This document shows, piece after piece, positions 51,761-61,153 of a stretch of DNA of 64,000 bases. The DNA is from Magnetovibrio sp. (GTDB lineage: Bacteria > Pseudomonadota > Alphaproteobacteria > Rhodospirillales > Magnetovibrionaceae), in assembly GCF_036568125.1 (NCBI RefSeq), contig NZ_DATCTF010000013.1, forward strand, positions 1 through 64,000, in the 5' to 3' direction. The notes below the pieces were generated by a model, which saw only the letters and a list, made by a program, of their open reading frames with translations, was not told the origin of the DNA and made no database searches. Positions within the stretch are counted from its first letter, which is position 1. Each line of letters opens with the position of its first letter. A program made the translations under genes and the position numbers.

Positions 51761-52117
51761 TCAGTTGTCGAGGTTTTCTTTGTCGCCGGTGTCGATGACG
51801 CCGGAGATGCCGTCGTCATCGTCGTCGAGATCGGACGTATCTTCGATCAAATCGTCGTCGTCGTCGTCGTCGAGATCGACATCGTCATCGACCTCGATGT
51901 CCAGATCGATATCCAGATCGATATCATCGTCGTCATCGGTTGCGATTTTGGATTTCACCGGTGCTGCGATCGGCTCTGCTTTGGCTTTGGCCTTCGGCTT
52001 GCCCACCTCAACCACGGTTGAGCATTTGGGACAAGTCGGGGGCACTTTGCCAAGATCAAAAAAGCGCGTTTCGCAGTTCGGGCAATCGTGTTTTTCACCT
52101 AGGTTGGGCTTCGCCAC
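51761..52117 (-). CDS. FYDLN-type acidic zinc-ribbon protein (TIGR02300 family)
   Basis: A 118-aa protein of a family widespread in alphaproteobacteria. It starts with VAKPNLGEKHDCPNCETRFF and continues with FFDLGKVPPTCPKCSTVV, two CxxC pairs forming a zinc ribbon. The rest is low complexity and ends in a long run of Asp with Leu/Ile (DDDDDDLIED), reflected in a GAT/GTC repeat in the DNA. I placed the start at GTG 52117, which matches the family's MAKPE-type N terminus and has GGAG upstream. Divergent to aroA, a common alphaproteobacterial layout. The function is unknown. Confidence 0.88.
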   Translation of the reverse strand: MAKPNLGEKHDCPNCETRFFDLGKVPPTCPKCSTVVEVGKPKAKAKAEPIAAPVKSKIATDDDDDIDLDIDLDIEVDDDVDLDDDDDDDLIEDTSDLDDDDDGISGVIDTGDKENLDN

Positions 52118-52153
52118 GGGCCAGTCTCCGCAGTTCTTGGGACGTATAAAGAT

Positions 52154-53596
52154 ATGACAATCGCAATTGCCACGTTCCGCGGGTTCTGTCAAAAGGAAAA
52201 ACGTGCTAGAGACCGCATAACTGACTTTCCCTTTTCTGCTTTGAGGCCAAAAACCTTGCCTTCTTTGACATCCCACCTTTCCGGCCCGCTACGCGGCGTT
52301 GTTCGCGTTCCCGGCGATAAGTCCATTTCGCATCGTGCTTTGATGTTGGGTGCGGTCGCGTTGGGGCAAACGCGAATCACCGGATTGCTGGAAGGCGAAG
52401 ACGTGCTGTGCACCGCGGACGCGATGCGCGCGATGGGCGCCAAGGTCGAGCGGCTGGAGAGCGGCGAATGGGTGGTGAACGGCCTGGGCGTCGGTGGGTT
52501 GCTGACGCCTGATTGCGACCTCGATATGGGCAATTCCGGCACCGCGGCGCGGTTGCTGATGGGCCTTGTGGCGGGCCAGGGCTTGAAGGCCACGTTCACG
52601 GGCGATGCGTCTTTGTCGTCGCGCCCGATGAAGCGGGTGATCGATCCGTTGAGTCAGGTGGGCGCGGTGTTCGAGGCATCGGAGGGCGGACGCTTGCCGC
52701 TGACCATGACCGGCGCGCAAGACCCCATGCCGATCACCTACGAGCTTCCGGTGGCGTCGGCGCAGGTCAAGTCGGCGGTGATGCTGGCGGGCTTGGGTGC
52801 GCCCGGTGAAACCGTGGTGATCGAACCCAAGCCGACCCGCGACCACACCGAAAAAATGCTCACCCATTTCGGCGCGGACGTGCGGGTCGAGGAACTCGAC
52901 GGCGGCGCGCGGCGCATCACGTTGAAGGGCCAGCCGGAACTCAAGGGGCGCGACGTCATCGTGCCCGCCGATATTTCGTCGGCCGCGTTTGCGCTGGTCG
53001 CGGGCTGTATCGTCGACGGCAGCGACATCACCGTCACCAACGTCGGTTTGAATCCGTTGCGCGCCGGGGTGGTGGAAACGCTCAAGGATTTCGGCGCCAA
53101 CATCGAGATTTTGAACCAACGCATCGAGGCCGGCGAAATCGTCGGCGACGTGCGCGTGACGTCCGGGCTGCTCAAGGGCTGCACCGTTCCCGCCAGTCGC
53201 GCCCCGGCGCAGATCGACGAATATCCGGTGTTGTTCGCCGCCGCCGCGTGCGCCCAGGGCGAAAGCCGCTTTGAAGGCTTGGAAGAATTGCGGGTCAAGG
53301 AAAGCGACCGCTTGAGCGTGATGGCCGCGGGTCTCAAGGCGTGCGGCGTCGAGTTGCAAGAAGGTGACGACTGGTTGGCGATCAAAGGCGTCGGCGGCAC
53401 GGGCAAACGGGTGCCGGGTGGGGCCACGGTGGCGTCCAGCCTCGACCACCGCATCGCCATGTCGTTCTTGGTGCTGGGATGTGCAAGCGCAAAGCCCATC
53501 AGCGTCGATGACGCCAGCCCCATTGACACCAGTTTTCCCGGTTTTCGCGACCTGATGGAAGGTCTCGGCGCACAATTCAGTGAAAGGGAGGCGTGA
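52154..53596 (+). CDS. aroA: 3-phosphoshikimate 1-carboxyvinyltransferase (EPSP synthase)
   Basis: Adds enolpyruvyl to shikimate 3-phosphate in the shikimate pathway. The motifs are VPGDKSISHRALMLGA (shikimate phosphate binding), MGNSGTAARLLMGLV, FTGDASLSSRPMKRVIDPL and ELRVKESDRLSVMAAGLKA. The open frame of 480 aa is longer than most AroA (about 430-450), and the first 35 residues look unlike the family, so an internal start such as TTG 52256 is possible. The stop overlaps the cmk region, and these two with rpsA form a standard alphaproteobacterial order. Confidence 0.95.
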   Translation: MTIAIATFRGFCQKEKRARDRITDFPFSALRPKTLPSLTSHLSGPLRGVVRVPGDKSISHRALMLGAVALGQTRITGLLEGEDVLCTADAMRAMGAKVERLESGEWVVNGLGVGGLLTPDCDLDMGNSGTAARLLMGLVAGQGLKATFTGDASLSSRPMKRVIDPLSQVGAVFEASEGGRLPLTMTGAQDPMPITYELPVASAQVKSAVMLAGLGAPGETVVIEPKPTRDHTEKMLTHFGADVRVEELDGGARRITLKGQPELKGRDVIVPADISSAAFALVAGCIVDGSDITVTNVGLNPLRAGVVETLKDFGANIEILNQRIEAGEIVGDVRVTSGLLKGCTVPASRAPAQIDEYPVLFAAAACAQGESRFEGLEELRVKESDRLSVMAAGLKACGVELQEGDDWLAIKGVGGTGKRVPGGATVASSLDHRIAMSFLVLGCASAKPISVDDASPIDTSFPGFRDLMEGLGAQFSEREA

Positions 53597-53598
53597 GC

Positions 53599-54258
53599 AT
53601 GAGCGTTATTTTCGCCATCGACGGCCCTGCGGCGGCGGGCAAGGGCACCTTGGCCAAGCGGCTGGAGGCCCATTTTCAACTGGCCAAGCTCGATACCGGG
53701 CTGCTGTATCGCGCCACCGGCTACAAAGTGCTGGCGTCGGGCGGAGACCCGGAAGACCCCCAGGCGGCTGAGGATGCCGCGCGGGCCTTGAACCCGGCGG
53801 AGTTGGACAATCCCGAACTGCGCACCGACGAAGCCGCGCAAGCCGCATCCAAGGTTTCCGCGGTGCCCGGCGTGCGCGCCGCGTTGTTGGATTTTCAGCG
53901 CGATTTCGCCGAAAATCCGCCCGCCTTGGCCGACGGAAGCCCGGCCAAAGGGGCGATCCTCGACGGCCGCGACATCGGCACCACCGTGTGTCCGAACGCC
54001 CAAGTGAAGCTTTTTGTGACCGCAAGCACCGAAATCCGCGCCAAACGGCGCTTTAAAGAGTTGCAGGAACGCGGCCTTGAAGCTATATATGCGCGCGTTC
54101 TGGACGATATGAAGGAACGCGACGCCCGCGACAGTTCTCGCAGTGCGTCGCCGCTGGCCGCCGCAACTGACGCTTTGGTGCTCGATACCAGCGATATGGA
54201 CGCCGATCAGGCTTTTGCCGCGGCGCTCGACTTCATCGTCGCCAAGAACCTCTTCTGA
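53599..54258 (+). CDS. cmk: Cytidylate kinase
   Basis: Phosphorylates CMP and dCMP, 219 aa. The P-loop is AIDGPAAAGKGTLAK, followed by DTGLLYRATGYKVLASG (acceptor site), and LDGRDIGTTVCPNAQVKLFV and RRFKELQERG in the lid region. The ATG at 53599 has GGGAGG 7 bases upstream and was preferred over GTG 53593. It follows aroA closely and precedes rpsA after a terminator. Confidence 0.95.
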   Translation: MSVIFAIDGPAAAGKGTLAKRLEAHFQLAKLDTGLLYRATGYKVLASGGDPEDPQAAEDAARALNPAELDNPELRTDEAAQAASKVSAVPGVRAALLDFQRDFAENPPALADGSPAKGAILDGRDIGTTVCPNAQVKLFVTASTEIRAKRRFKELQERGLEAIYARVLDDMKERDARDSSRSASPLAAATDALVLDTSDMDADQAFAAALDFIVAKNLF

Positions 54259-54284
54259 TCATCGATTTTCAGAAGTGTTTAAGC

Positions 54285-54317
54285 CCCATATCCCGCAATA
54301 GGGATGTGGATTTTTGT
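54285..54317 (+). terminator. Terminator between cmk and rpsA
   Basis: CCATATCCC pairs with GGGATGTGG (one T-G pair) around a GCAATA loop, followed by ATTTTTG. It would partly isolate rpsA, which has its own promoter in most bacteria. Confidence 0.7.
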
Positions 54318-54384
54318 TTGATCTAAAGACCGTCGGAACCAACCGACTGGCCAGGAATGTGAAAAAAAAGGAAGACCTAGTCTT

Positions 54385-56070
54385 ATGACCACTGAAAATT
54401 TTGCGGACCTTCTCGAAGAGTCCTTTGCCCAGAATTCCATGCTCGAAGGCAGCGTCGTCACCGGCACCGTGCTGCGTGTGGACGGCGACGCCGTTCTGGT
54501 TGACGTCGGCATGAAGTCCGAAGGCCGTATTCCGTTGAAGGAATTCGGCGTCGGCGCTGACGCCCAGGCCGTTAAGCTCGGCGACCAGATCGACGTGTTT
54601 ATCGAGCGTTACGAAGACCGCGACGGCATGATCCGTCTTTCGCGCGAAAAAGCCCGTCGCGAAGAAGCTTGGATCCAGCTCGAAAAGCTGTTCGAAGCGC
54701 AAGAACGCGTCAACGGCACCATCTTTGGCCGCGTCAAAGGCGGCTTCATCGTTGATCTTAACGGCGCTGTGGCGTTCCTGCCCGGTTCCCAGGTCGACAT
54801 CCGCCCGGTGCGCGACGTCACCCCGCTGATGAACATGCCGCAGCCGTTCCAGATCTTGAAGATGGACCGCTCGCGCAACAACATCGTTGTGTCGCGCCGC
54901 GCCGTGCTGGAAGAAACCCGCGCCGAAGCCCGTTCCGAACTGATCGGCAAGCTGGCCGAAGGCGACGTGCTCGAAGGCGTGGTCAAGAACATCACCGATT
55001 ACGGTGCGTTCGTGGACCTCGGCGGCGTCGATGGTCTGCTGCACGTGACCGACATCGCGTGGAAGCGCATCAACCACCCGTCCGAAGCTTTGCAGGTTGG
55101 CGAAACCGTTAAGGTTCAAGTCATCCGCTTCAACGCCGATACGCAGCGCATCTCGCTGGGCATGAAGCAGCTCGAGTCCGATCCGTGGGAAGGCGTTGGC
55201 GCCAAATACCCGGTCGGCGCGAAGCTCAAGGGCCGCGTCACCAACATCACCGACTACGGCGCGTTCGTCGAGTTGGAAGCCGGTGTCGAAGGTCTGGTGC
55301 ACGTGTCCGAAATGTCTTGGACCAAGAAAAACGTCCACCCGGGCAAAATCGTTTCCACCAGCCAAGAAGTCGAAGTCATGGTGCTCGATGTCGATCCCGA
55401 CAAGCGCCGCATCTCTCTCGGCCTCAAGCAGTGCGGCGAAAACCCGTGGGACAGCTTCCTCACCACCCACACGGTGGGCACCGAAGTCGAAGGCGAGATC
55501 AAGAACATCACCGAATTCGGTCTGTTCATCGGTCTCACCGAAGAAATCGACGGCATGGTTCACCTGTCCGATCTCAGCTGGGATCAGTCCGGCGAAGAAG
55601 CCATCAAGGATTTCAAGAAGGGCGACATCGTCAAAGCCAAGGTGCTGGACGTTGACGTGGCGAAAGAGCGTATCTCTCTCGGCATCAAACAGCTCTCCAA
55701 GGATCCGTTTGAAGAAGGCATGGCCGGTCTCAAGCGCGGCACCGTTGTGACTTGTGAAATCACGGGCATCACCGACGGTGGCATCGAAGTCACCGCCGGC
55801 GACGGCGTGCCGGGCTTCATCCGCAAGACCGAACTCAGCCGCGAGCGTTCCGAACAGCGTCCCGACCGCTTCGCTGTTGGCGAAAAGGTCGATGCCAAGA
55901 TCACGCAGATCGACGCATCCAGCCGCAAGCTGACGCTTTCGATCAAAGCGCTCGAGTTCCAGGAAGAAAAGCAGGCGATGCAGGACTACGGTTCGTCCAA
56001 CTCCGGCGCATCCCTGGGCGACATCCTCGGCGCCGCGTTGCAAGAAAAGAACGCGTCTTCCGACGACTAA
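54385..56070 (+). CDS. rpsA: 30S ribosomal protein S1
   Basis: The 561-aa mRNA-binding ribosomal protein with six S1 domains. Repeats of the pattern VKNITDYGAFVDLGGVDGLL, VTNITDYGAFVELEAGVEGL and IKNITEFGLFIGLTEEIDGM are visible from about residue 20 to 530, each about 70-87 residues. The opening MTTENFADLLEESFAQNSML is the alphaproteobacterial N terminus. AGGAAGA precedes the start by 10 bases. The gene shows strong codon bias and is followed by a good terminator. Confidence 0.97.
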   Translation: MTTENFADLLEESFAQNSMLEGSVVTGTVLRVDGDAVLVDVGMKSEGRIPLKEFGVGADAQAVKLGDQIDVFIERYEDRDGMIRLSREKARREEAWIQLEKLFEAQERVNGTIFGRVKGGFIVDLNGAVAFLPGSQVDIRPVRDVTPLMNMPQPFQILKMDRSRNNIVVSRRAVLEETRAEARSELIGKLAEGDVLEGVVKNITDYGAFVDLGGVDGLLHVTDIAWKRINHPSEALQVGETVKVQVIRFNADTQRISLGMKQLESDPWEGVGAKYPVGAKLKGRVTNITDYGAFVELEAGVEGLVHVSEMSWTKKNVHPGKIVSTSQEVEVMVLDVDPDKRRISLGLKQCGENPWDSFLTTHTVGTEVEGEIKNITEFGLFIGLTEEIDGMVHLSDLSWDQSGEEAIKDFKKGDIVKAKVLDVDVAKERISLGIKQLSKDPFEEGMAGLKRGTVVTCEITGITDGGIEVTAGDGVPGFIRKTELSRERSEQRPDRFAVGEKVDAKITQIDASSRKLTLSIKALEFQEEKQAMQDYGSSNSGASLGDILGAALQEKNASSDD

Positions 56071-56094
56071 GTCTTCTTTTCGAACGACAAAAAC

Positions 56095-56129
56095 AACGCC
56101 CCCGGCCATCAGGTCGGGGGCGTTTTTTT
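56095..56129 (+). terminator. Intrinsic terminator of rpsA
   Basis: AACGCCCCCGGCC pairs with GGTCGGGGGCGTT (one G-T pair) around an ATCA loop and is followed by a T run. Confidence 0.9.
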
Positions 56130-56184
56130 GACCCTTGCACGATGTGTGGTTGTGTTAGACTGCGCGCCTATTCGTGTTTGAAAG

Positions 56185-57144
56185 ATGAGCCCGCACATGT
56201 CCCTCGATACCGACAAGCTTATGGAACGCCGCCGTCAACGCCGTCAGGCGATGTTGTGGAAGGTGGTTGCGGCGATCAGCATCACCGCGTTGATCGCCGT
56301 CGTGCTGGCGCGCACGCTGGGTCAAGACAGCGCTTTCAGCGATGGGCTCAGCGCCGGCGAGCTGTTGGGCGGCGGGCGCATCGCGCGGGTCAACATAACG
56401 GGCATCATCGTCGAAGACCGCCATCGCGACAAATTGCTGCAAGAGCTGAAAGACGACGACCACATCAAGGCCGTTCTGGTTGAAATCAACAGTCCCGGCG
56501 GCACGGTGGTCGGTGGGGAAAACCTCTATCTCGGTCTGCGCGACGTGGCTACAGAGAAACCGGTGGTCGCGGTGATGGGCTCGACCGCGACGTCGGCGGC
56601 TTATATGACGGCGATCGGCGCAGATCGCATTTTCGCCCGCCAAGGCACGCTGACGGGTTCCATCGGCGTGATCATGCAAACCGCTGACGTAACCCAATTG
56701 ATGGACAAAATCGGGGTGAAGCCGGAAACCATCAAAAGCGGCGCGTTGAAAGCGCAGCCCAATCCGATGGAGCCGTTGTCCGACGACGCCCGCGAACACG
56801 TCCAGCAGGTGGTGATGGACATGTACGACCTGTTCGTCGATATGGTCGCGGAACGCCGCGCCATGGATATCGACGCCACCAAGGCGTTGGCCGACGGGCG
56901 CGTGTTCACCGGCAAAAAAGCTTTGGACGCCGGGCTGATCGACGCCATCGGCGGCGAAGCCGAGGCGGTCGCGTGGCTGGAAACGGAGAAGGGCTTGGAG
57001 GCCGATTTGCCTGTGGTCGACAAAAAGCCCAAATATCCGCGTCCCGACGTCGTCGAACGCGTTTTTGGAGCGTTTGGAAAAGCGCTGGTTTCAGAACGAC
57101 TTACACTTGACGGGTTGCTCTCGGTTTGGCACCCTAATCTATAG
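56185..57144 (+). CDS. sppA: Signal peptide peptidase SppA (short form)
   Basis: An inner-membrane serine/lysine protease of 319 aa that clears signal peptides. One N-terminal membrane helix (about 22-45: [20 protein letters not shown]), then the protease fold with [20 protein letters not shown]. The Ser nucleophile is in [20 protein letters not shown] and the general-base Lys is in [32 protein letters not shown] marks the family. The start is either ATG 56185 or 56197. The gene lies in the conserved rpsA-sppA-ihfB order. Confidence 0.93.
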   Translation: MSPHMSLDTDKLMERRRQRRQAMLWKVVAAISITALIAVVLARTLGQDSAFSDGLSAGELLGGGRIARVNITGIIVEDRHRDKLLQELKDDDHIKAVLVEINSPGGTVVGGENLYLGLRDVATEKPVVAVMGSTATSAAYMTAIGADRIFARQGTLTGSIGVIMQTADVTQLMDKIGVKPETIKSGALKAQPNPMEPLSDDAREHVQQVVMDMYDLFVDMVAERRAMDIDATKALADGRVFTGKKALDAGLIDAIGGEAEAVAWLETEKGLEADLPVVDKKPKYPRPDVVERVFGAFGKALVSERLTLDGLLSVWHPNL

Positions 57145-57277
57145 CTGTTGGCCGCGCGGCGCTGGGATGGGCAATTGGGTCCAGTTTCGGAGATCGACCG
57201 AGGCGTTTTACATCGGGTTTTGGCCCGGATTGCCTGGGGTTTTGCCGCAATGGGTAGGTCCGACAGGAGGTGAAAGC

Positions 57278-57559
57278 ATGACGAAATCTGAATTGATTCA
57301 ACGGCTCGCGGAAGCCAACCCGCATCTCTATTTGCGCGATGTGGAGCGTATCGTCACCACCATTTTCGACGAAATCACCGATGCGCTGGCTCAAGGCGAC
57401 CGGGTTGAACTGCGCGGCTTCGGCGCGTTCTCGGTCAAGGAACGCGGCTCTCGCACGGGGCGCAACCCGCGTACCGGCGAAGCGGTCGAGGTCCCGGCCA
57501 AGTACATTCCGTACTTCAAAACCGGTAAGCAGCTGCGCGAAAAACTGAACATGGGCTGA
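57278..57559 (+). CDS. ihfB: Integration host factor, beta subunit
   Basis: A 93-aa DNA-bending protein of the HU/IHF family. It opens [20 protein letters not shown] and has the IHF-type arm region [20 protein letters not shown], with proline in GRNPRTGE for DNA intercalation. AGGAGGTG at 57265-57272 is a near-perfect ribosome site before the ATG at 57278, which fixes the start; an upstream in-frame extension is not coding. IHF assists sigma-54 promoters and recombination. Confidence 0.95.
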   Translation: MTKSELIQRLAEANPHLYLRDVERIVTTIFDEITDALAQGDRVELRGFGAFSVKERGSRTGRNPRTGEAVEVPAKYIPYFKTGKQLREKLNMG

Positions 57560-57630
57560 TCCGTCCGCGCCGACGCACGTCTTGACCAAGACGGCGCGGT
57601 TGACGGATCGACCAAGACGGGGGCAAGCCT

Positions 57631-58059
57631 TTGAGGCGTCTTATCTCGTGGCTGATTATGGTGCCTGCGGCGGTGGCCGTGGTGATCTTCGCGCTCAACA
57701 ACAAAGAGGCGGCGACGCTCAACCTGTGGCCGTTCGCCATGACGCTCGATGTGCCGTTGTATTTGCTGCTGACCATCGTGCTCGGCGCTGGCGTGGTGCT
57801 GGGCGGGGTGGTCTCGTGGGCGGGCGCAGGACGGCTGCGTTCGGAATTGCGCAAGCAATCCTATAACGGTGAAGTCGCACGCCGCGAATTGAAAACGGAA
57901 CGTGAAAAAACCGCTCACCTGGAAGCCGAACTTAAGGGCATCAAGACCTTGCAAGATCATGCCGCCGCCAATGAACGGAAGGCTCGCGCCACGACCATCG
58001 AACACGGGCCCGCGTCCGGCGTCCAGGGTCAACTGCCCAAACCACAAAGCGCGGCCTGA
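57631..58059 (+). CDS. LapA-domain (DUF1049) membrane protein
   Basis: A 142-aa inner-membrane protein with two membrane segments (MRRLISWLIMVPAAVAVVIF and LYLLLTIVLGAGVVLGGVVS) and a C-terminal coiled coil (about 80-115, RRELKTEREKTAHLEAELK), the LapA/YciS layout. In E. coli LapA works with LapB to control LPS synthesis. The start is TTG 57631, since no ATG lies before the first membrane segment. No lapB gene is adjacent here. The ihfB-lapA-pyrF order is common in the class. Confidence 0.85.
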   Translation: MRRLISWLIMVPAAVAVVIFALNNKEAATLNLWPFAMTLDVPLYLLLTIVLGAGVVLGGVVSWAGAGRLRSELRKQSYNGEVARRELKTEREKTAHLEAELKGIKTLQDHAAANERKARATTIEHGPASGVQGQLPKPQSAA

Positions 58060-58138
58060 TTTCTTGCGCGATGTGACGCGATTTATTTTTGTACAATTAA
58101 GTCTTTGCCGTTGTGTAGGTGCGAGGTAAAAGAGTCTC

Positions 58139-58852
58139 ATGGTTGGGATCGAACACGCATGGCAACGTATTTTCGTCGCGCTGGACACTACGGATGTCGG
58201 GCGCGCGGTTGAGCTTGCTCATGGCTTGAAGGGCTCTGTCGGCGGGGTGAAGCTCGGCAAGGAGTTCTTCACCGCCCACGGCCCCGAAGGTGCGCACCGC
58301 GTCACCGAATGCGGCATGCCGTTGTTTCTCGATCTCAAGTATCACGACATTCCCAACACCGTGGCGGGTGCGATCCGCGCATCGCTGGCGCTAAATCCAT
58401 TCATCGTCAATGTGCACGCGGGCGGCGGACGGCGCATGATGGAGGCTGCCGTCGGCGCGGCCGATCAAGCTGAGGCAGGCAAACGCCCCAACGTCATCGG
58501 CGTAACGGTGCTGACCTCGATGGCGCGCGAAGACCTGGCCGAAGTCGGCATCGATGAAGAACCGCTCGAACACGTGCTGCGCCTCGGGCGCTTGGCTAAA
58601 TCCAGCGGTTTGGACGGTGTGGTGTGCTCGGCCAAGGAAGTGGTCGCGTTGCGTGGCTCGGTCGGTCACGATTTCATGCTGGTTGTGCCGGGCATCCGCC
58701 CCGCCTGGGCCAGCGCCGACGATCAGCGCCGGGTGGTGACGCCGAAGGACGCCATTGATCTGGGCGCCGACTATCTGGTTATCGGTCGGCCCATCACCGG
58801 ACACAAAGACCCCACCGAAGCCGCCCGCCTGATCGCCGAAGAACTGGCCTGA
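58139..58852 (+). CDS. pyrF: Orotidine 5'-phosphate decarboxylase
   Basis: Last step of UMP synthesis, 237 aa TIM barrel. Catalytic Lys-Asp-x-x-Asp motif in FLDLKYHDIPNTVAGAIRA, substrate-binding VNVHAGGGRRMMEAAV, GVVCSAKEVVALR and the phosphate-binding VPGIRPAW and IGRPITGHKDPTEAA. The ATG start at 58139 gives MVGIEHAWQRIFVALDTTDV, typical of the family. A short gap follows a membrane protein gene. Confidence 0.96.
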   Translation: MVGIEHAWQRIFVALDTTDVGRAVELAHGLKGSVGGVKLGKEFFTAHGPEGAHRVTECGMPLFLDLKYHDIPNTVAGAIRASLALNPFIVNVHAGGGRRMMEAAVGAADQAEAGKRPNVIGVTVLTSMAREDLAEVGIDEEPLEHVLRLGRLAKSSGLDGVVCSAKEVVALRGSVGHDFMLVVPGIRPAWASADDQRRVVTPKDAIDLGADYLVIGRPITGHKDPTEAARLIAEELA

Positions 58853-58940
58853 GGCCGATACCCTGTCCACCCGTTTTGCTCTAGCCCGCGCCCGCGTCAC
58901 TTCCTATAGTGAGCGCGCATCGACCGCTTGAGAGGGCCTT

Positions 58941-59846
58941 ATGAGCGACAACGACCTTGTTGAAAACACCGCCAAATTGAAAATTTTCGCGCTGGTGGCG
59001 GACAGCTACCGCGTGGTGTTCGGTAACCCAGGCACGATGGTGCGGATCTTGTGGCTGCCGATGGCGTTGATGGGGATCGTCAATTTTCGATTTCAGGATC
59101 GGAATTTTCAAGATCTCAATGCCGCACTGCAGGTGGACACTGATCCGGCCGCCTTGCAGGCCCAGTTGGACGCCGCGTTCGATCCGATGTTTTTCATCTA
59201 CATGCTGGTGTCGTGGGTGGTGATGTGCGCGGTGTTCGTGTCGCTGCACCGTTTCGTTTTGTTGGGCGAGCAGCCGCCGACGCTGGGTTTTACGGTGCGC
59301 AAGCGCGAATGGCGCTATTTGGGCTATGTGATCGCTATTCTCGTGACTGCTTCTGTGGCGATGTTTGTTTCCATGATGGGCCTGATCATATTGGAATTGC
59401 TTGTTTCAGCCTTGGTTGGCACGGAGGGCGCCATGGTTGGCATTCTGTTTTTTATGGTGGTGCTTGTATTGATGGTTATAAGTGTGACCATCTACGTTCG
59501 ACTGGGGTTCGTGTTGCCGACCATTGCACTCGATCAAGAAGGTGGGGTGCGACGTCGGTTTAAAGGGGCTTGGGCCCTGGCCAAGGGCAACACCCTGCGC
59601 ATGTTCGTGGCTTTGTTCGTGGCGTCGCTGCCCTATATGCTGATTTTTGGTATTTGGTCGTACGCCTTCATGCAGTCCGTGGCTGAGGCGATGGCGATGG
59701 GCAGCGGTTTTGAACCGAACATGATCATCACGATGGTGGTGTTCGGGGTGATTTCGTGGTTGTGGTATGGGGTGACGATTGCAATGTATTCCATCGCCTA
59801 CCGAACTTTGGAGCCGGTCGGACCGCAACAACAGGTCGAAACATGA
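58941..59846 (+). CDS. Multi-pass inner membrane protein, unknown
   Basis: A 301-aa protein with about six membrane segments (for example VVMCAVFVSLHRFVLLG, AILVTASVAMFVSMMGLIIL, MVVLVLMVISVTIYVRLGFV, MFVALFVASLPYMLIFGIWS). I do not recognise a function. The layout of a long amphipathic N terminus and helix pairs resembles uncharacterised membrane protein families of the YciC / DUF975 kind. Its stop overlaps the next membrane protein gene (ATGA), and both lie between pyrF and trpF. Confidence 0.75.
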   Translation: MSDNDLVENTAKLKIFALVADSYRVVFGNPGTMVRILWLPMALMGIVNFRFQDRNFQDLNAALQVDTDPAALQAQLDAAFDPMFFIYMLVSWVVMCAVFVSLHRFVLLGEQPPTLGFTVRKREWRYLGYVIAILVTASVAMFVSMMGLIILELLVSALVGTEGAMVGILFFMVVLVLMVISVTIYVRLGFVLPTIALDQEGGVRRRFKGAWALAKGNTLRMFVALFVASLPYMLIFGIWSYAFMQSVAEAMAMGSGFEPNMIITMVVFGVISWLWYGVTIAMYSIAYRTLEPVGPQQQVET

Positions 59847-60382
59847 CGCCCGAACACAATACCGGGGATGCGAAGCCCTTTCGTAGCCTTTCATACCAAG
59901 CTATTCAAACGCTGACACTGGCCTATCCGGTGGTGTTGCGCTTGGCGCTGTTGCCGTTCGTGCTGTCGGTCGGCGTGGTGATTTTGGCGCGTTTGGTGGG
60001 GCCGCCGGAACGCTACGCCTTCGATGCGCTGCACGGCTTGTTTTTATTGTCGTTCATCACCTCGGTGTCGCGGGTTGCGCAGAGCCGGGCGCTGGGACGG
60101 CTGGTGACGGGGCCGAGCTTTTTGGGCTTGGCCGTGCCAAACCCGCGCTGGCCGGGGGTGATGGCGCTGCTGGGTATGATCGCCGAATGCCTGCTTTTGA
60201 TGGTGCCGACCGCGTTGGTGTTGTTCGTGATCGCCGCGTTCATCGGCGGCGCGCTCGGCGACGTCGAGCTTGGTCACATGTCCGTGGCGCTGCACATCTT
60301 GCCGGAATTCATCCTCAACACCTGGTTGGGCTTGGTTATCGGTGCGGGGATGGCTAAGATCGCCGCGGATCGGAACGCTTAG
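59843..60382 (+). CDS. Membrane protein coupled to the preceding gene, unknown
   Basis: A 179-aa inner-membrane protein with about four segments (VVLRLALLPFVLSVGVVILA, LHGLFLLSFITSV, LLGMIAECLLLMVPTALVLF, ILPEFILNTWLGLVIGAGMA). It starts at ATG 59843, overlapping the stop of the previous gene. An earlier in-frame start at 59756 would overlap it by 90 bases. No function can be assigned. It probably forms a pair with the preceding membrane protein; both are usually seen near trpF in alphaproteobacteria only loosely. Confidence 0.7.
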   Translation: MTPEHNTGDAKPFRSLSYQAIQTLTLAYPVVLRLALLPFVLSVGVVILARLVGPPERYAFDALHGLFLLSFITSVSRVAQSRALGRLVTGPSFLGLAVPNPRWPGVMALLGMIAECLLLMVPTALVLFVIAAFIGGALGDVELGHMSVALHILPEFILNTWLGLVIGAGMAKIAADRNA

Positions 60383-60390
60383 GATACCTT

Positions 60391-61032
60391 ATGTCCATCG
60401 ACGTCAAAATTTGCGGCATCAATTCCGCCGAAGCGCTCGACGCCGCCGCAGCCGGCGGGGCGAAGATGCTGGGCTTTGTGTTTTTCGAAAAATCGCCGCG
60501 CAACGTCACCATTGACGAAGCGCGCGATTTGTTGACCCGCGTGCCCGAAGGGATCATCAAGGTCGCGTTAATGGTTAACCCCAACGATACCGAGACCCAA
60601 TCCATCGCGCGTCAGTTGCCGTTCGACATGATCCAGTTGCACGGTTCGGAAACCGTCGAACGGGTGGCCGAACTCAAAGCCATTACCGGATTGACGGTGA
60701 TGAAAGCCATCGGTATCGCAGGGTCGGACGATATTGCGCGTGCCCACACGTATGAAGAGGTGTGTGAACGCATCTTGCTCGACGCCAAGCCGCCGAAGGA
60801 CGCGACGCTGCCCGGCGGCAACGCTTTGAGCTTCGATTGGTCTCTGATCGCGGGTGAAAAGTGGCAGAAACCTTGGCTTTTGGCCGGTGGCCTCAACGCA
60901 GGCAATCTGGCCGAGGCGGTCAAAACCAGCGGCGCGGGCTTCGTCGACGTGTCGTCGGGGGTCGAAGACGCGCCGGGGCGGAAATCGGTGGAAAAAATCC
61001 GTCAATTTCTGCAACGCGCCCATTCCCTTTAA
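60391..61032 (+). CDS. trpF: Phosphoribosylanthranilate isomerase
   Basis: Third step of tryptophan synthesis from anthranilate, 213-aa TIM barrel. VKICGINSAEALDAAAAGGA carries the catalytic Cys, and LGFVFFEKSPRNVTIDEA the substrate-binding arginine region. QLHGSETVERVAELKA, WLLAGGLNAGNLAEAVK and VDVSSGVEDAPGRKS are family motifs; the last holds the second catalytic Asp. The first codon is ATG. trpB begins 121 bp downstream. Confidence 0.96.
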   Translation: MSIDVKICGINSAEALDAAAAGGAKMLGFVFFEKSPRNVTIDEARDLLTRVPEGIIKVALMVNPNDTETQSIARQLPFDMIQLHGSETVERVAELKAITGLTVMKAIGIAGSDDIARAHTYEEVCERILLDAKPPKDATLPGGNALSFDWSLIAGEKWQKPWLLAGGLNAGNLAEAVKTSGAGFVDVSSGVEDAPGRKSVEKIRQFLQRAHSL

Positions 61033-61153
61033 GGTCACGCGAATGCCACATTCGGCGGTTCAAATCGTTGGCAATCCGGCGCGGAGCTTGCTATGGTCCG
61101 CGCTCGCCCCATTTCGGCGCGAACGCCCTTAACCAAGCCCGTGAGTTAAGCCT

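Noticed and set aside
61043-61132. A 29-codon frame between trpF and trpB that could be a trp leader peptide
   Set aside because: It has only one Trp codon, no tandem Trp codons and no terminator/antiterminator pair follows it, so attenuation is not supported.
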